DNA of 64,000 nucleotides, from NCBI RefSeq assembly GCF_029760955.1, contig NZ_CP121682.1, positions 3,410,001 to 3,474,000 on the forward strand. Reading direction: 5' to 3'. Within the stretch, counting starts at the first letter, position 1. Each line of letters begins with the position of its first letter. A model generated the notes under the pieces. It saw nothing but the letters and a program-made list of their open reading frames with translations, was not told the origin of the DNA and did not search any database. The position numbers and the translations under genes are program-made. Below, one piece after another: positions 45,668-55,845 of this stretch. The DNA comes from Streptomyces cathayae. GTDB taxonomy: Bacteria > Actinomycetota > Actinomycetes > Streptomycetales > Streptomycetaceae.

Positions 45668-45816
45668 CGAACGGGCACAGAAGCGTGCACGGAGACGTAC
45701 CCGAAAGCGCACACGGGACCGTGCGGTGAGGCTCTGGTACCGAACCGGCCACCCGTCCTCCGCACACATGTGCCACTCTGTTGCGCGCAACAACACGCAA
45801 GAGGAGGGGAGTACGG

Positions 45817-47247
45817 GTGGCCGCGCCCATTCAGCTGACTCGCACGCACCGGATACTCATCGGCGTGGTCGTCGCCGGAGCCGTGGTCATCGCCGGGATC
45901 GGCTTCGCGGGTTCGTACGCGGCCGTCCGTGAACTGGCCCTGCAGAAGGGCTTCGGCAACTTCAGCTACGTGTTCCCGATCGGCATCGACGCCGGCATCT
46001 GCGTCCTGCTGGCCCTGGACCTGCTGCTGACCTGGATCCGCATCCCCTTCCCGCTGCTGCGGCAGACGGCGTGGCTGCTGACGGCGGCCACGATCGCCTT
46101 CAACGGCGCGGCGGCCTGGCCGGATCCGCTCGGCGTGGGGATGCACAGCGTGATCCCCGTCCTGTTCGTGGTGTCGGTGGAGGCCGCCCGGCACGCGGTC
46201 GGCCGGATCGCCGACATCACCGCGGACAAGCACATGGAGGGCGTCCGCCTCACCCGGTGGGTGTTGTCGCCGATCCCCACGTTCCTGCTGTGGCGGCGGA
46301 TGAAGCTGTGGGAGCTGCGGTCCTACGAGCAGGTCATCAAGCTGGAGCAGGAACGTCTCGTCTACCAGGCCCGGATGCGCTCCCGCTTCGGCCGGAGCTG
46401 GCGCCGCAAGGCCCCGGTGGAGTCCCTGATGCCGCTGCGCCTGGCCAAGTACGGCGTCCCCCTCGCCGAGACGGCCCCGGCGGGCCTGGCGGCGGCCGGC
46501 ATCGAACCGGCCGTGCTCCCGCCGGCCCCCGAGCACCGGACGGCCGTGGACGGCGGCCCGGCCATGACGTCACCGGCGCCCGCCCTGCAGCAGGCGGCCC
46601 CGCCCACCGAGCGGCGCCCCGAGCTGACGGGCGACCCCGAGACCGCGGCCCCCCGAAACCCCCAGGATCTTCCGGACTCCCAGGACCTCCAGGACCTCCG
46701 CACCCCCCAGGGCCCCCCGGACCTCCGCAAGTCCCCGGATGCGCAGGAGCCCGCGGCACAGCCCCCGTCCGACCGGCAGCCCGCCCCGGACCAGAACCAG
46801 TGGCTGCACTCCCGGCACCCGCAGACCGTCGAGTACCACGGCGGCTACGACCCCACGTACGACCCGGACACCGCGTACGCCCAGTGGTACGCGGAGCAGG
46901 AGCAGGCCGAGCAGTACCGCCGGCAGTTCGAGGAGGCGCCCCCGCTGCGGGAGCCGTCCCCGGAGGACACCGGCACCTTCCCCATCCCGGTCGGCCCGGG
47001 CCGCACCCGTGAACTGGGCGACGGCGGCGGCCCTCCGGAGCCCCAGGTCCAGGCCCCTGACACCGAGGACTACTACAGGCTGTTCAAGCAGTCGATAAGT
47101 GGCGGCGGCTACCCGACTCCGCGCGAGTTCGGCGAATACGTCGAGGCGACGTACGGCCACGCCCTGCTGGACGCCGACGCCAAGCGCATGGTCCTGGACT
47201 TCCAGAACCGCCACTCCGTCGAGCTGGAGGAAGAACACATCGCGTGA
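45817..47247 (+). CDS. DUF2637 (SpdB-like) membrane protein
   Basis: 476 residues from GTG 45817, preceded by GAGGAGGGGA. Four transmembrane helices (RILIGVVVAGAVVIAGIGFAG first) form the DUF2637 domain, with GFGNFSYVFPIGIDAGICVL and FNGAAAWPDPLGVGMHSVIP. A long cytoplasmic Pro/Gln/Asp-rich region follows, and an ordered end: YYRLFKQSISGGGYPTPREF and EYVEATYGHALLDADAKRMV, a helix-turn-helix-like fold. DUF2637 proteins are best known from conjugative plasmids (Spd spread genes), but this chromosomal copy beside lysK and argS is conserved in streptomycetes as far as I recall. A TTGCGCGCAA palindrome sits at 45781-45790. Confidence 0.85.
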   Translation: MAAPIQLTRTHRILIGVVVAGAVVIAGIGFAGSYAAVRELALQKGFGNFSYVFPIGIDAGICVLLALDLLLTWIRIPFPLLRQTAWLLTAATIAFNGAAAWPDPLGVGMHSVIPVLFVVSVEAARHAVGRIADITADKHMEGVRLTRWVLSPIPTFLLWRRMKLWELRSYEQVIKLEQERLVYQARMRSRFGRSWRRKAPVESLMPLRLAKYGVPLAETAPAGLAAAGIEPAVLPPAPEHRTAVDGGPAMTSPAPALQQAAPPTERRPELTGDPETAAPRNPQDLPDSQDLQDLRTPQGPPDLRKSPDAQEPAAQPPSDRQPAPDQNQWLHSRHPQTVEYHGGYDPTYDPDTAYAQWYAEQEQAEQYRRQFEEAPPLREPSPEDTGTFPIPVGPGRTRELGDGGGPPEPQVQAPDTEDYYRLFKQSISGGGYPTPREFGEYVEATYGHALLDADAKRMVLDFQNRHSVELEEEHIA

Positions 47248-47300
47248 CCCGCAGGTCCGCATGCCCCGCACGCGGACGAGCACGCGGTGGAACGGCGACG

Positions 47301-47329
47301 GGGGCGCCCGGTGGAACACCGGGCGCCCC
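47301..47329. terminator. Hairpin between convergent DUF2637 gene and lysK
   Basis: GGGGCGCCCGGTG, 3-nt loop, CACCGGGCGCCCC, a perfect 13-bp stem between two convergent genes. Confidence 0.85.
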
Positions 47330-47354
47330 GTCCTCGTACGTGTCGCTGTGCCGG

Positions 47355-49094
47355 TCAGTGACCGAGCAGCCTCCGCACCCGGTCCTGGCCCACCGCGAGC
47401 AGCAGGGTGGGCAGGCGCGGGCCGGTGTCACGGCCGACCAGCAGGTGGTAGAGCAGCGCGAAGAAGGACCGCTGCGCAGTCTTGATCTCCGCCGGCAGCT
47501 CCTTCGGCGTGGCGTCCGCGGGGAAACCGGCCTGCACCTTGGGAACCCCGTACACGTGGTGCGTGAGCCCGTCCAGCGACCAGTGGTCGGCCAGCCCGTC
47601 GACCAGCAGCCGCAGGGACTCCCTGCCCTGCTCGTCGAGCGACTTCAGCAGCTCCTCGTCCGGCTCCGTACGGACGATGGTGCGCTGGTCGGCGGGGACG
47701 TGGAGGGAGATCCACGCCTCGGCCTTGTCGTAACGCGGCCGCGCCTCGTCCAGGGAACCCAGCGGGTTCGCGGGGTCGAAGTCGCTGAGGATGCGCAGCG
47801 CCTGGTCCGGGTGCCCGCCGGTGATGTCGGCGACGGAGGCGAGGGTGCGGTACGGCAGCGGCCGGGGCGTCCTCGGCAGCGCGCCGCTCGCCGTGCCCAC
47901 CGCGCGGGAGTGCGCGGCGACGTCGGCGGGCAGCCCGGTGCCCTCGGCGACCTTGGCGTCGAGCCGGTCCCACTCGTCGTAGAGGCGCTGGATCTCCTGG
48001 TCGAAGGCGATCTTGAAGGACTGGTTGGGCCGGCGGCGGGCGTACAGCCAGCGCAGCAGCTGCGGCTCCATGATCTTCAGCGCGTCGGCGGGGGTCGGCA
48101 CGCCACCGCGCGAGGACGACATCTTCGCCATGCCGCTGATCCCGACGAACGCGTACATCGGGCCGATCGGCTGCTTGCCGCCGAAGATCCCGACGATCTG
48201 CCCGCCGACCTGGAACGACGACCCCGGCGACGAGTGGTCGACGCCGGACGGCTCGAAGATCACGCCCTCGTACGCCCAGCGCATCGGCCAGTCGACCTTC
48301 CAGACCAGCTTGCCGCGGTTGAACTCGCTCAGCCGGACCGTCTCCGAGAAGCCGCACTCGGTGCAGGCGTAGGTCAGCTCGGTGGAGTCGTCGTCGTAGG
48401 CGGTGACGGTGGTGAGGTCCTTCCCGCAGTTGCCGCAGAACGGCTTGTACGGGAAGTAGCCGGCGGAGCCGAGGCTGCCGTCGTCCTCGGCGGCCGCGCC
48501 GGAGCCCTCCGCCGCCTCCAGCTCCGCCTCGTCGACCGGCTTCTGCTGCTGCTTCTTCGCCGGGGCCGGGGCCTTCTTGGTGCGGTACTGCGCGAGGATC
48601 GCGTCGATGTCGCCGCGGTGCTTCATGGCGTGCAGGATCTGCTCGCGGTAGGCACCGGAGGTGTACTGCTCCGTCTGGCTGATCCCGTCGAACTCCACGC
48701 CCAGCTCGGCGAGCGACTCGACCATGGCGGCCTTGAAGTGCTCGGCCCAGCTCGGGTACGGGGAGCCCTTGGGAGCGGGGACCGAGGTGAGCGGCTTGCC
48801 GATGTGCTCGGCCCACGTCTCGTCGACGCCCTCGACCCCGGCGGGGACCTTGCGGTACCGGTCGTAGTCGTCCCAGGAGATCAGGTGCCGCACCTGGTGG
48901 CCGCGGCGGCGGATCTCGTCGGCGACCAGGTGCGGGGTCATGACCTCGCGGAGGTTCCCGAGGTGGATCGGGCCCGACGGTGACAGTCCGGACGCGACGA
49001 CGACGGGTTTGCCCGGGGCCCGACGCTCCGATTCCTCGATGACGTCATCCGCGAAACGGGAGACCCAGTCGGTGGTCTCGGTGCTCTGAGCCAC
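47355..49094 (-). CDS. lysK: Class I lysyl-tRNA synthetase
   Basis: 579 residues from GTG 49094 ([16 protein letters not shown]), about 10 nt after AAGAAGGA; a GTG three codons upstream is too close to that site. It charges tRNA-Lys and belongs to the unusual class I form. The HIGH-like motif is [13 protein letters not shown], the KMSKS-like motif is [10 protein letters not shown], and a zinc knuckle is visible (FCGNCGKDL with CTECG). The insert of charged low-complexity residues before the knuckle ([16 protein letters not shown]) is typical of streptomycete versions. Divergent from argS, 254 bp apart. Confidence 0.95.
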   Translation of the reverse strand: MAQSTETTDWVSRFADDVIEESERRAPGKPVVVASGLSPSGPIHLGNLREVMTPHLVADEIRRRGHQVRHLISWDDYDRYRKVPAGVEGVDETWAEHIGKPLTSVPAPKGSPYPSWAEHFKAAMVESLAELGVEFDGISQTEQYTSGAYREQILHAMKHRGDIDAILAQYRTKKAPAPAKKQQQKPVDEAELEAAEGSGAAAEDDGSLGSAGYFPYKPFCGNCGKDLTTVTAYDDDSTELTYACTECGFSETVRLSEFNRGKLVWKVDWPMRWAYEGVIFEPSGVDHSSPGSSFQVGGQIVGIFGGKQPIGPMYAFVGISGMAKMSSSRGGVPTPADALKIMEPQLLRWLYARRRPNQSFKIAFDQEIQRLYDEWDRLDAKVAEGTGLPADVAAHSRAVGTASGALPRTPRPLPYRTLASVADITGGHPDQALRILSDFDPANPLGSLDEARPRYDKAEAWISLHVPADQRTIVRTEPDEELLKSLDEQGRESLRLLVDGLADHWSLDGLTHHVYGVPKVQAGFPADATPKELPAEIKTAQRSFFALLYHLLVGRDTGPRLPTLLLAVGQDRVRRLLGH

Positions 49095-49348
49095 GATCGG
49101 CACGTCCTTCTTTCTGCTCGGGCAGCCGGTACGGTCGCACGGCTGACCCCTCCATTCTCCCAGCCCGGACCGCATCCGCGAAAACCGCTTTTCACCGGCG
49201 CCCCGGAACACGGGTCCGTGCCGGCGTACGGCTCCGCCCCGCGGGCCCGACGAGCCCCCGCCGGCCCGCGGCCAGGAAAACGCCGTGCCACCCGTGGGAT
49301 ACTGACCAGGTCTATCTGAACCCACGAGGAGAACGGGCACCCCCTCCT

Positions 49349-51106
49349 ATGGCCTCGGTCACATCGCTCACCGATCTCGTCAACCAGCAGCTCTCGTCCG
49401 CCCTCTCCGCCACCCGGCCGGAGGCGTCCGCGGACCCGCTGCTGCGACGAAGCGACCGGGCGGACTACCAGGCCAACGGCATCCTGGCGCTGGCCAAGAA
49501 GGCGAAGGCCAACCCGCGGGAGCTGGCCACCGAGGTCGTGGCGCACCTCACGACCGGTGACCTGATCAAGGACGTCGAGGTCTCCGGCCCCGGCTTCCTC
49601 AACATCACCGTCGCCGACCGGGCGATCACCGGGAACCTCGCCGCGCGGCACGCGGACGGCGAGCGCCTCGGCGTGCCGCTGAAGGAGAACGCGGGCGTCA
49701 CGGTCGTCGACTACGCCCAGCCGAACGTGGCGAAGGAGATGCACGTCGGTCACCTGCGGTCGGCGGTCATCGGCGACGCCCTGCGCGCCCTGCTCGACTT
49801 CACCGGCGAGAAGACGATCGGCCGGCACCACATCGGCGACTGGGGCACCCAGTTCGGCATGCTCATCCAGTACCTGTTCGAGCACCCGGGTGAGCTGGCC
49901 CCCGCGGACGAGGTCGACGGCACGCAGGCCATGAGCAACCTGAACCGCGTGTACAAGGCGTCGCGCGCGCTCTTCGACTCGGACGACGAGTTCAAGGAGC
50001 GGGCCCGCAAGCGGGTCGTCGCCCTCCAGTCCGGTGACAAGGAGACGCTCGAGCTGTGGCAGCAGTTCGTGGACGAGTCGAAGGTCTACTTCTACTCCGT
50101 CTTCGAGAAGCTCGACATGGAGGTCCGCGACGAGGAGATCGTCGGGGAGTCCGCGTACAACGAGGGCATGCCCGAGACCGCCCGGCTCCTGGAGGAGATG
50201 GGCGTCGCGGTGCGTTCCGAGGGCGCGCTCGTGGTGTTCTTCGACGAGATCCGCGGCAAGGACGACCAGCCGGTCCCGCTGATCGTGCAGAAGGCCGACG
50301 GCGGTTTCGGCTACGCGGCCTCGGACCTGACGGCGATCCGCGACCGCGTCGTCGACCTGCACGCGACCACGCTGCTGTACGTCGTCGACGTGCGCCAGTC
50401 GCTGCACTTCAGGATGGTCTTCGAGACGGCCCGCCGGGCCGGCTGGCTCAGCGACGACGTCACCGCGCACAACATGGGCTACGGCACGGTGCTCGGCGCG
50501 GACGGCAAGCCGTTCAAGACGCGTGAGGGCGAGACCGTGCGGCTGGAGGACCTGCTGGACGAGGCGGTGCAGCGGGCCGCGGAGGTCGTGCGGGAGAAGG
50601 CGCGGGACCTCACCGAGGACGAGATCCGGGAGCGGGCCGCGCAGGTCGGCATCGGAGCCGTGAAGTACGCGGACCTGTCGACGTCGCCGAACCGGGACTA
50701 CAAGTTCGACCTCGACCAGATGGTCTCCCTGAACGGCGACACGTCCGTCTACCTCCAGTACGCCTACGCCCGTATCCAGTCGATCCTGCGCAAGGCCCCC
50801 GACGGCGTACGCCCCTCGGCGCACCCGGAGTTGGCCCTGCACGAGGCCGAGCGGGCGCTGGGCCTGCACCTGGACGGGTTCGCGGAGACGGTGGCGGACG
50901 CGGCGCGGGAGTACGCCCCGCACAAGCTGGCCGCCTACCTGTACCAGCTGGCGTCCCTGTACACGTCGTTCTACGACAAGTGCCCGGTGCTGAAGGCCGA
51001 GTCGCCCGAGCAGGTGGCCAACCGCCTGTTCCTGTGCGACATCACGGCCCGCACCCTGCACCGGGGCATGGCCCTGCTGGGCATCCGGACCCCCGAGCGG
51101 CTCTGA
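49349..51106 (+). CDS. argS: Arginyl-tRNA synthetase
   Basis: 585 residues from ATG 49349. The order is the N-terminal Add-1 domain (tRNA elbow binding, first 90 residues), the HIGH motif [33 protein letters not shown], then the catalytic core with [15 protein letters not shown] and the KMSKS-equivalent KPFKTREGE (lacking canonical KMSKS, as is usual for this enzyme), and the DALR anticodon-binding end [18 protein letters not shown]. No metal knuckle. It closes at a double palindrome. The divergent lysK pair suggests a shared control region. Confidence 0.96.
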   Translation: MASVTSLTDLVNQQLSSALSATRPEASADPLLRRSDRADYQANGILALAKKAKANPRELATEVVAHLTTGDLIKDVEVSGPGFLNITVADRAITGNLAARHADGERLGVPLKENAGVTVVDYAQPNVAKEMHVGHLRSAVIGDALRALLDFTGEKTIGRHHIGDWGTQFGMLIQYLFEHPGELAPADEVDGTQAMSNLNRVYKASRALFDSDDEFKERARKRVVALQSGDKETLELWQQFVDESKVYFYSVFEKLDMEVRDEEIVGESAYNEGMPETARLLEEMGVAVRSEGALVVFFDEIRGKDDQPVPLIVQKADGGFGYAASDLTAIRDRVVDLHATTLLYVVDVRQSLHFRMVFETARRAGWLSDDVTAHNMGYGTVLGADGKPFKTREGETVRLEDLLDEAVQRAAEVVREKARDLTEDEIRERAAQVGIGAVKYADLSTSPNRDYKFDLDQMVSLNGDTSVYLQYAYARIQSILRKAPDGVRPSAHPELALHEAERALGLHLDGFAETVADAAREYAPHKLAAYLYQLASLYTSFYDKCPVLKAESPEQVANRLFLCDITARTLHRGMALLGIRTPERL

Positions 51107-51124
51107 CCCGCACCGACGCACGAG

Positions 51125-51222
51125 CCGCGGCCCGTCCTCTCCTCGGGAGGAGAGGACGGGCCGCGGCCGTTCACGCGATCGACCGGCTCCGCTGCGTCCG
51201 GCCGGACGCAGCGGAGCCGGTC
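51125..51222. terminator. Two long perfect palindromes between argS and hemB
   Basis: 51125-51166 is a 20-bp perfect stem with a 2-nt loop, and 51181-51222 is a 42-nt perfect self-complementary sequence. They lie between convergent argS and hemB and can stop both transcripts. Confidence 0.85.
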
Positions 51223-51248
51223 CTGCCTCGAGACCACCGTGGGCTGAG

Positions 51249-52244
51249 CTACTCCCCCAGCTTCCGGGCGACTTCGGTGGCCCAGTAGGTGAGGATGTTC
51301 TGCGCGCCGGCCCGCCTGATGCCGGTCAGGGTCTCCAGGATCGCCCGGTCGCGGTCGATCCAGCCCTTCTCTGCGGCGGCCTCGATCATCGAGTACTCAC
51401 CGGAGATCTGGTACGCGGCCACCGGCACGTCCACGGCGTCGGCGACCCGGGCGAGGATGTCCAGATACGGACCCGCCGGCTTGACCATCACCAGGTCGGC
51501 GCCCTCCGCCAGGTCCAGCGCCAACTCCCGCATCGACTCACGGACGTTGGCCGGGTCCTGCTGATACGTCTTGCGGTCGCCCCGCAGCGACGAACCGACG
51601 GCCTCACGGAACGGCCCGTAGAAGGCGGAGGCGTACTTGGCGGTGTAGGCGAGGATCGCGACGTCCTCGCGGCCGATCTGGTCGAGAGCGTCACGGATGA
51701 CGCCGATCTGCCCGTCCATCATCCCGCTGGGCCCCACGACATGGGCGCCCGCGTCGGCCTGCACCTGCGCCATCTCGGCGTACCGCTCGAGGGTCGCGTC
51801 GTTGTCGACCCGCCCCTGGTCGTCCAGCACCCCGCAGTGCCCGTGGTCCGTCGTCTCGTCGAGACAGAGGTCGGACATGACGAGCAGGTCGTCGCCGACC
51901 TCGGCCCGCACGTCCCGCAGGGCGACCTGGAGAATCCCGTCCGGGTCGGTGCCCGCCGTGCCCAGGGCGTCCTTCTTCGACTCCTCCGGAACCCCGAACA
52001 GCATGATCCCGGAGACTCCGGCCGCCACGGCCTCGGCCGCCGCCTTCTTCAGGGTGTCGCGCGTGTGCTGCACCACCCCCGGCATCGCCTCGATCGGCAC
52101 CGGCTCGGTGACCCCCTCGCGGACGAAGGCCGGGAGGATGAGGTCGGCGGGGTGCAACCGCGTCTCGGCGACCATCCGGCGCATGGCGGGGCTGGTGCGC
52201 AGACGCCGGGGCCGGGTACCGGGAAAAGATCCGTACGTCGTCAT
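51249..52244 (-). CDS. hemB: Porphobilinogen synthase (5-aminolevulinate dehydratase)
   Basis: 331 residues from ATG 52244; GTG 52253 is in frame, but GGAGGT abuts the ATG, so translation may be leaderless-like. It condenses two 5-aminolevulinate molecules. Schiff-base lysines lie in [20 protein letters not shown] and [14 protein letters not shown]. The metal region reads [16 protein letters not shown], with a Cys-Asp form near the magnesium/zinc-switch segment. The length is standard. hemD, usually next to hemB, is 11 kb away here, with unrelated genes between. Confidence 0.96.
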   Translation of the reverse strand: MTTYGSFPGTRPRRLRTSPAMRRMVAETRLHPADLILPAFVREGVTEPVPIEAMPGVVQHTRDTLKKAAAEAVAAGVSGIMLFGVPEESKKDALGTAGTDPDGILQVALRDVRAEVGDDLLVMSDLCLDETTDHGHCGVLDDQGRVDNDATLERYAEMAQVQADAGAHVVGPSGMMDGQIGVIRDALDQIGREDVAILAYTAKYASAFYGPFREAVGSSLRGDRKTYQQDPANVRESMRELALDLAEGADLVMVKPAGPYLDILARVADAVDVPVAAYQISGEYSMIEAAAEKGWIDRDRAILETLTGIRRAGAQNILTYWATEVARKLGE

Positions 52245-52307
52245 ACCTCCCACGCTACGCCCGCCCGCCCCGTACCTTTACCGACGCCGAGTCGGCCCGG
52301 CTCGCCG

Positions 52308-52958
52308 TCAGTGCGGCCCGAGGGCTCCGGACGCCAGCCCCAGCTCGGCCTCCGCGAGGGTACGGGCCATGTCCGCGATCGGGGCGGCCCGGTGCCCCAC
52401 GCCGGTGTTGACGTAGGCGCTGGTCCCGTCGATCGCGACGTGGATGCGGACGGCGGACGCCCAGGGGTCGGCGCAGCGGAAGTCTCCCGCCGCCACCCCG
52501 GTGGCGACCACCCGCTCGATACGCCGGCACCAGAGCAGGTCCTGCTCGACGACGTGCTCGCGGAGGACGGGACGGTAGCGCGCCAGGTGCCGGGCGTTGA
52601 GCCAGAGCCTGCTGACGTCGTCGAAGTCGGCGCTCGAGGTGAGCGAGAAGAGCCGCCGCAGCGCGCGCACCGCAACGCCGGGGCCGGAGTCGGGGCCCGG
52701 GCCGGCGGGCAGCTCCGGCAGCAGACCGTCGAGCTCCGCCAGGGTGGCGCTGGTGAAGGCCTCGGCGACGAGCCTGTCGGCCGCGGGGAAGTAGTGGCCG
52801 ACGAGCCCGGGCCGGACGCCGAGCTCGTCGGCGACCCGGCGCAGGGTGACGCACTCCAGCCCTTCAGCGAGCCCGACCCGTGCGGCGGCGGTGACCATCT
52901 CGCTGCGGCGCTCGGCCGGCGCCTTGCGGACACGCTTTTCCGGACCCCTTGACGTCAT
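52308..52958 (-). CDS. TetR/AcrR family regulator
   Basis: 216 residues from ATG 52958. N-terminal helix-turn-helix: RRSEMVTAAARVGLAEGLECV and LRRVADELGVRPGLVGHYFPA, then a BetI-like ligand domain (FDDVSRLWLNARHLARYRP, then VAIDGTSAYVNTG). The likely target is the divergent dehydrogenase gene, with the inverted repeat TTATTG-N10-CAATAA at 52970-52991 just before its start. This is a BetI-type repressor/dehydrogenase arrangement. Confidence 0.9.
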   Translation of the reverse strand: MTSRGPEKRVRKAPAERRSEMVTAAARVGLAEGLECVTLRRVADELGVRPGLVGHYFPAADRLVAEAFTSATLAELDGLLPELPAGPGPDSGPGVAVRALRRLFSLTSSADFDDVSRLWLNARHLARYRPVLREHVVEQDLLWCRRIERVVATGVAAGDFRCADPWASAVRIHVAIDGTSAYVNTGVGHRAAPIADMARTLAEAELGLASGALGPH

Positions 52959-52969
52959 GACCGGGAATG

Positions 52970-52991
52970 TTATTGAGTGAACGACCAATAA
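52970..52991. promoter_or_regulatory. Inverted repeat between TetR gene and dehydrogenase gene
   Basis: TTATTG, ten bases, CAATAA, in an AT-rich patch 12 bp from the TetR start. It is the natural operator candidate for the TetR-family protein and would control both directions. Confidence 0.6.
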
Positions 52992-53123
52992 GACAATCGG
53001 ACAATGAGGCACCAGGGCACACACTCCCCTGTGCGCGGCCGCCCTGTGCCGCCTCAGCCACCCCGGAGCCCCACCCGCACCCCTCTCCTCACTCTTCCTC
53101 TCCCCCGGAGCACTGGAGCACTG

Positions 53124-54458
53124 ATGTACGCCGTCACCGACCCCACCACCGGCGAAGTCGCCGAGCTCTACCCGACCGCCGGTGAGGCCGAGGTCGAGGC
53201 GGCCCTCACCGCCGCCCACGCCGCCACCGCGTGGGGCCGTACCAGCACCGTCGCCGAACGCTCCACCCTGCTGCGCCGGCTCGGCGACCTCCACGCGGAG
53301 CACCGGGCCGAGCTGGCGGCGAGCATCGTGCGCGAGATGGGCAAGCCGCTCGCGGAGGCCGAGGGCGAGGTCGACTTCTGCGTCGACATCTACCGCTACT
53401 ACGCCGACCACGCCGAGGAGTTCCTCGCCGACGAACCGCTCGACGTCACCTCCGGCCCCGGCAGCGCCGTCATCCGGCGCAGCCCGCTGGGCGTCCTGCT
53501 CGGGATCATGCCGTGGAACTTCCCGGCCTACCAGGTGGCCCGCTTCGCCGCCCCGAACCTCGCCCTCGGCAACACCATCGTCCTCAAGCACGCCCCGCAG
53601 TGTCCGGCCACCGCTGCACTGCTGGAGCGGCTGTTCACCAAGGCGGGCTTCCCGGAGGGCGCGTACGTCAACCTCTACGCCACCAACGAGCAGATCGCCG
53701 AGGTCATCGCCGACCCGCGCGTCCAGGGCGTCTCGCTCACCGGCTCGGAGCGGGCCGGTTCCGCCGTCGCCGAGATCGCCGGACGCCACCTGAAGAAGGT
53801 CGTCCTCGAACTCGGCGGCTCGGACCCGTTCCTCGTGCTGTCCACCGACGACCTCGACGCGGTCGTCGACGCCGCCGTCGCCGCCCGCCTGGACAACACC
53901 GGCCAGGCCTGCAACGCCGCCAAGCGGTTCGTCGTCGTCCAGGACCTCTACGACGCGTTCGTCGAGAAGTTCACCGCCCGCCTGCTCGCCGGCGCGACCG
54001 GCGCTCCCCTGTCGTCGGCCGCCGCCGCCGAGAACCTGGGCCGCCAGGTCGACGAGGCCGTCGCCGAGGGCGCCACCCTGCACACCGAGGGCGAGCGGCA
54101 CGGCGCCTACTTCCCGGCCGGGGTCCTCACGGGCCTCACCACCGACCACACCGCCGCCCGCCGGGAACTCTTCGGCCCGGTCGCCATGGTCTTCCCGGCC
54201 GCCGACGAGGACGACGCCGTCCGCATCGCCAACGACACCCCCTACGGCCTCGGCTCCTACGTCTTCACCACCGACCCCGCCCAGGCCGAACGCGTCGCCG
54301 ACCGCATCGAGGCCGGCATGGTCTTCGTCAACGGCGTCGGCGCCGAGGGCGCGGAACTGCCCTTCGGCGGCATCAAGCGCTCCGGCTTCGGCCGCGAACT
54401 CGGCCGCCCGGGCACCGAGGAGTTCGTCAACAAGAAGCTGATCCGCACCGTGGCCTGA
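53124..54458 (+). CDS. NAD-dependent aldehyde dehydrogenase, succinate-semialdehyde type
   Basis: 444 residues from ATG 53124, with a GGAG site 10 nt upstream. Aldehyde dehydrogenase landmarks: cofactor segment GIMPWNFPAYQVARF, SLTGSERAGSAVAEIAGRH, catalytic Glu in VLELGGSDPFLVL, catalytic Cys in NTGQACNAAKRF and the ending LPFGGIKRSGFGRELG. The GabD-like group oxidises succinic semialdehyde to succinate. Compared with the usual 455-460 residues it is short by about 12 in the loop after residue 290 (LAGATGAPLSS), probably a deletion in a surface loop. Control by the divergent TetR protein is likely. Confidence 0.88.
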   Translation: MYAVTDPTTGEVAELYPTAGEAEVEAALTAAHAATAWGRTSTVAERSTLLRRLGDLHAEHRAELAASIVREMGKPLAEAEGEVDFCVDIYRYYADHAEEFLADEPLDVTSGPGSAVIRRSPLGVLLGIMPWNFPAYQVARFAAPNLALGNTIVLKHAPQCPATAALLERLFTKAGFPEGAYVNLYATNEQIAEVIADPRVQGVSLTGSERAGSAVAEIAGRHLKKVVLELGGSDPFLVLSTDDLDAVVDAAVAARLDNTGQACNAAKRFVVVQDLYDAFVEKFTARLLAGATGAPLSSAAAAENLGRQVDEAVAEGATLHTEGERHGAYFPAGVLTGLTTDHTAARRELFGPVAMVFPAADEDDAVRIANDTPYGLGSYVFTTDPAQAERVADRIEAGMVFVNGVGAEGAELPFGGIKRSGFGRELGRPGTEEFVNKKLIRTVA

Positions 54459-54513
54459 CCGAGCTGCCGGCCGTGCGCCCGGACCGCCCCGGTCCGGGCC
54501 CTGGCCCGGAAAA

Positions 54514-54561
54514 CGCCCGAGGGCGTGTCACGGCCGGCTGCCGTGACACGCCCTCGGGGCG
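54514..54561. terminator. Hairpin terminator between the dehydrogenase and lamin-tail genes
   Basis: CGAGGGCGTGTCACGGC, 5-nt loop and GCCGTGACACGCCCTCG, a perfect stem between convergent genes. Confidence 0.85.
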
Positions 54562-54566
54562 GTGAA

Positions 54567-55229
54567 TCAGCGCTGGTGGCGCCCGTTGTCGTTACCGCGC
54601 TCGTCGGCCCGGTTGTTGCTGCGGTCGTGGCCGCGGTCACGGTCGTGACCACGGTCACGGTTGTCGCCACGGTCACGGTCGTGGCCACGGCCACGGTTGT
54701 CGCCACGGTCGCGGTCGTAGCCGCGGTCACGGTCGTAGCCGCGGTCACGGTCACGGTCGCGGTCATGGCTGCGACCACGGCCCCAGCTCTCGGTGTCGAC
54801 GACCGAGCCACGGCGGTCCGACAGGGTGGCCCGGTCGGAGCGGTTGTCCCAGATGTGGTGGCGGCGGTCCTGGTAGACGTCGTGGCGGGTGTCACGGCCG
54901 GAACCCGTGTGCACCTTGACCGTCGAGCGGCCGTTCAACCGCAGGTGGCGGAAGGTGTACTTGTCGCCCTTGCTGTTGCGCAGGGTCCAGCCCCTCAGGT
55001 CGACGCTGTGGCGGGACCGGTTGGTGATGTTCACCCACTCGCCGTTCAGCGAACGGTTGCTGCGGGTGTCCGGGCCGGGAGCGTTGTACTGGACGGCGCT
55101 GATGACGACCTGCCGGCGGTCGGGGGCCCTGTCCTGGACGGCGGACGCCGGCAGGGCGGCGGCCGCCACGACGGAACCGGTCACCAGGGCGACGGCGGTC
55201 AGACGGCGAGCGGCGGAAGAAGCAGACAT
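54567..55229 (-). CDS. Secreted lamin-tail-domain protein with Arg-Asp repeats
   Basis: 220 residues from ATG 55229. Signal peptide (about 31 residues, ending ALPASA), then one lamin-tail (LTD) beta-sandwich: QVVISAVQYNAPGPD, SLNGEWVNITNRSRHSVDL, GWTLRNSKGDKYTFRHL and HIWDNRSDRATLSD. The last 75 residues are a low-complexity run of HDRDRG and YDRDRG units, encoded by degenerate 18- to 24-nt tandem repeats at about 54600-54790. The tail alternates charge and is probably disordered. LTD proteins are often nuclease partners or surface proteins; here no second domain exists. Confidence 0.85.
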   Translation of the reverse strand: MSASSAARRLTAVALVTGSVVAAAALPASAVQDRAPDRRQVVISAVQYNAPGPDTRSNRSLNGEWVNITNRSRHSVDLRGWTLRNSKGDKYTFRHLRLNGRSTVKVHTGSGRDTRHDVYQDRRHHIWDNRSDRATLSDRRGSVVDTESWGRGRSHDRDRDRDRGYDRDRGYDRDRGDNRGRGHDRDRGDNRDRGHDRDRGHDRSNNRADERGNDNGRHQR

Positions 55230-55845
55230 GCGGTCCCCTTCGCATTGGTGCGCCGACCCGCCCCGGGTACGGACGGGCGGCGCTCTCCGAGTGGTACGTC
55301 CCGGCTGGCTGCCGAGGTCTCACACCCTGCCGCCACGACAGCCCCTTTCACAGGAAGTCCCGCCACAGGTGACCTAATACAGACATGTCCGAAACACTCG
55401 GTTGCCAGATGCACACACATCGTTCGAATACGGGGTTCGGATCGATGCACCGCACACCGACCCGTGGCCTGTCCGGGTCCATCACCGTTCCACCAGGCCC
55501 ACGCCCCGCCACGCCACCGCACGCGCCACCCTGCCGTTCCCCTGAAAGTGGGTAACAGGGCCGTCCGGGCACAGGGGGTGAAGGACGTGAGCACACGAGA
55601 CGCACCCGAAGCCCACACCAGGCGCACACGAGGCGCCGCTCCACGGCGAAGAAGGTACTGCCTCTCCGCGGTGCGGATCGAAAAGGCGACATCGAAGCGA
55701 CGACGAGGGCCGGTGGTGGAACGCCACGCGAGGGCTGCGGGAAAACAAAAAGGCAAGGAGGCGAACCCACTCCCTGCCACTCTCAACCTATAGCGCACCG
55801 GGGGGCTTGCGGCAAGGCCCCCGTCATGGCGCAGAATCACTGACC
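55230..55845. promoter_or_regulatory. Divergent region between the lamin-tail gene and helR, with RAE-like inverted repeat
   Basis: 616 bp. The distal part shows no supported gene. Close to helR, TATAG (55789-55793, minus 10-like) is followed by an inverted repeat at 55801-55822 (GGGGGCTTGC, then CAAGGCCCCC with a one-base offset). It matches my memory of the rifamycin-associated element (RAE) that drives rifamycin-inducible genes in actinomycetes. It begins 45 bp before the helR start. Confidence 0.6.

Noticed and set aside
51181..51222. 42-nt perfect palindrome as a resolution or attachment site
   Set aside because: Its place between convergent argS and hemB and its pairing with a second hairpin fit a bidirectional terminator.
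54600..54790. Regular repeats that could be mistaken for a CRISPR array
   Set aside because: They encode the Arg-Asp tail in frame, vary in unit length, and have no unique spacers or cas genes.
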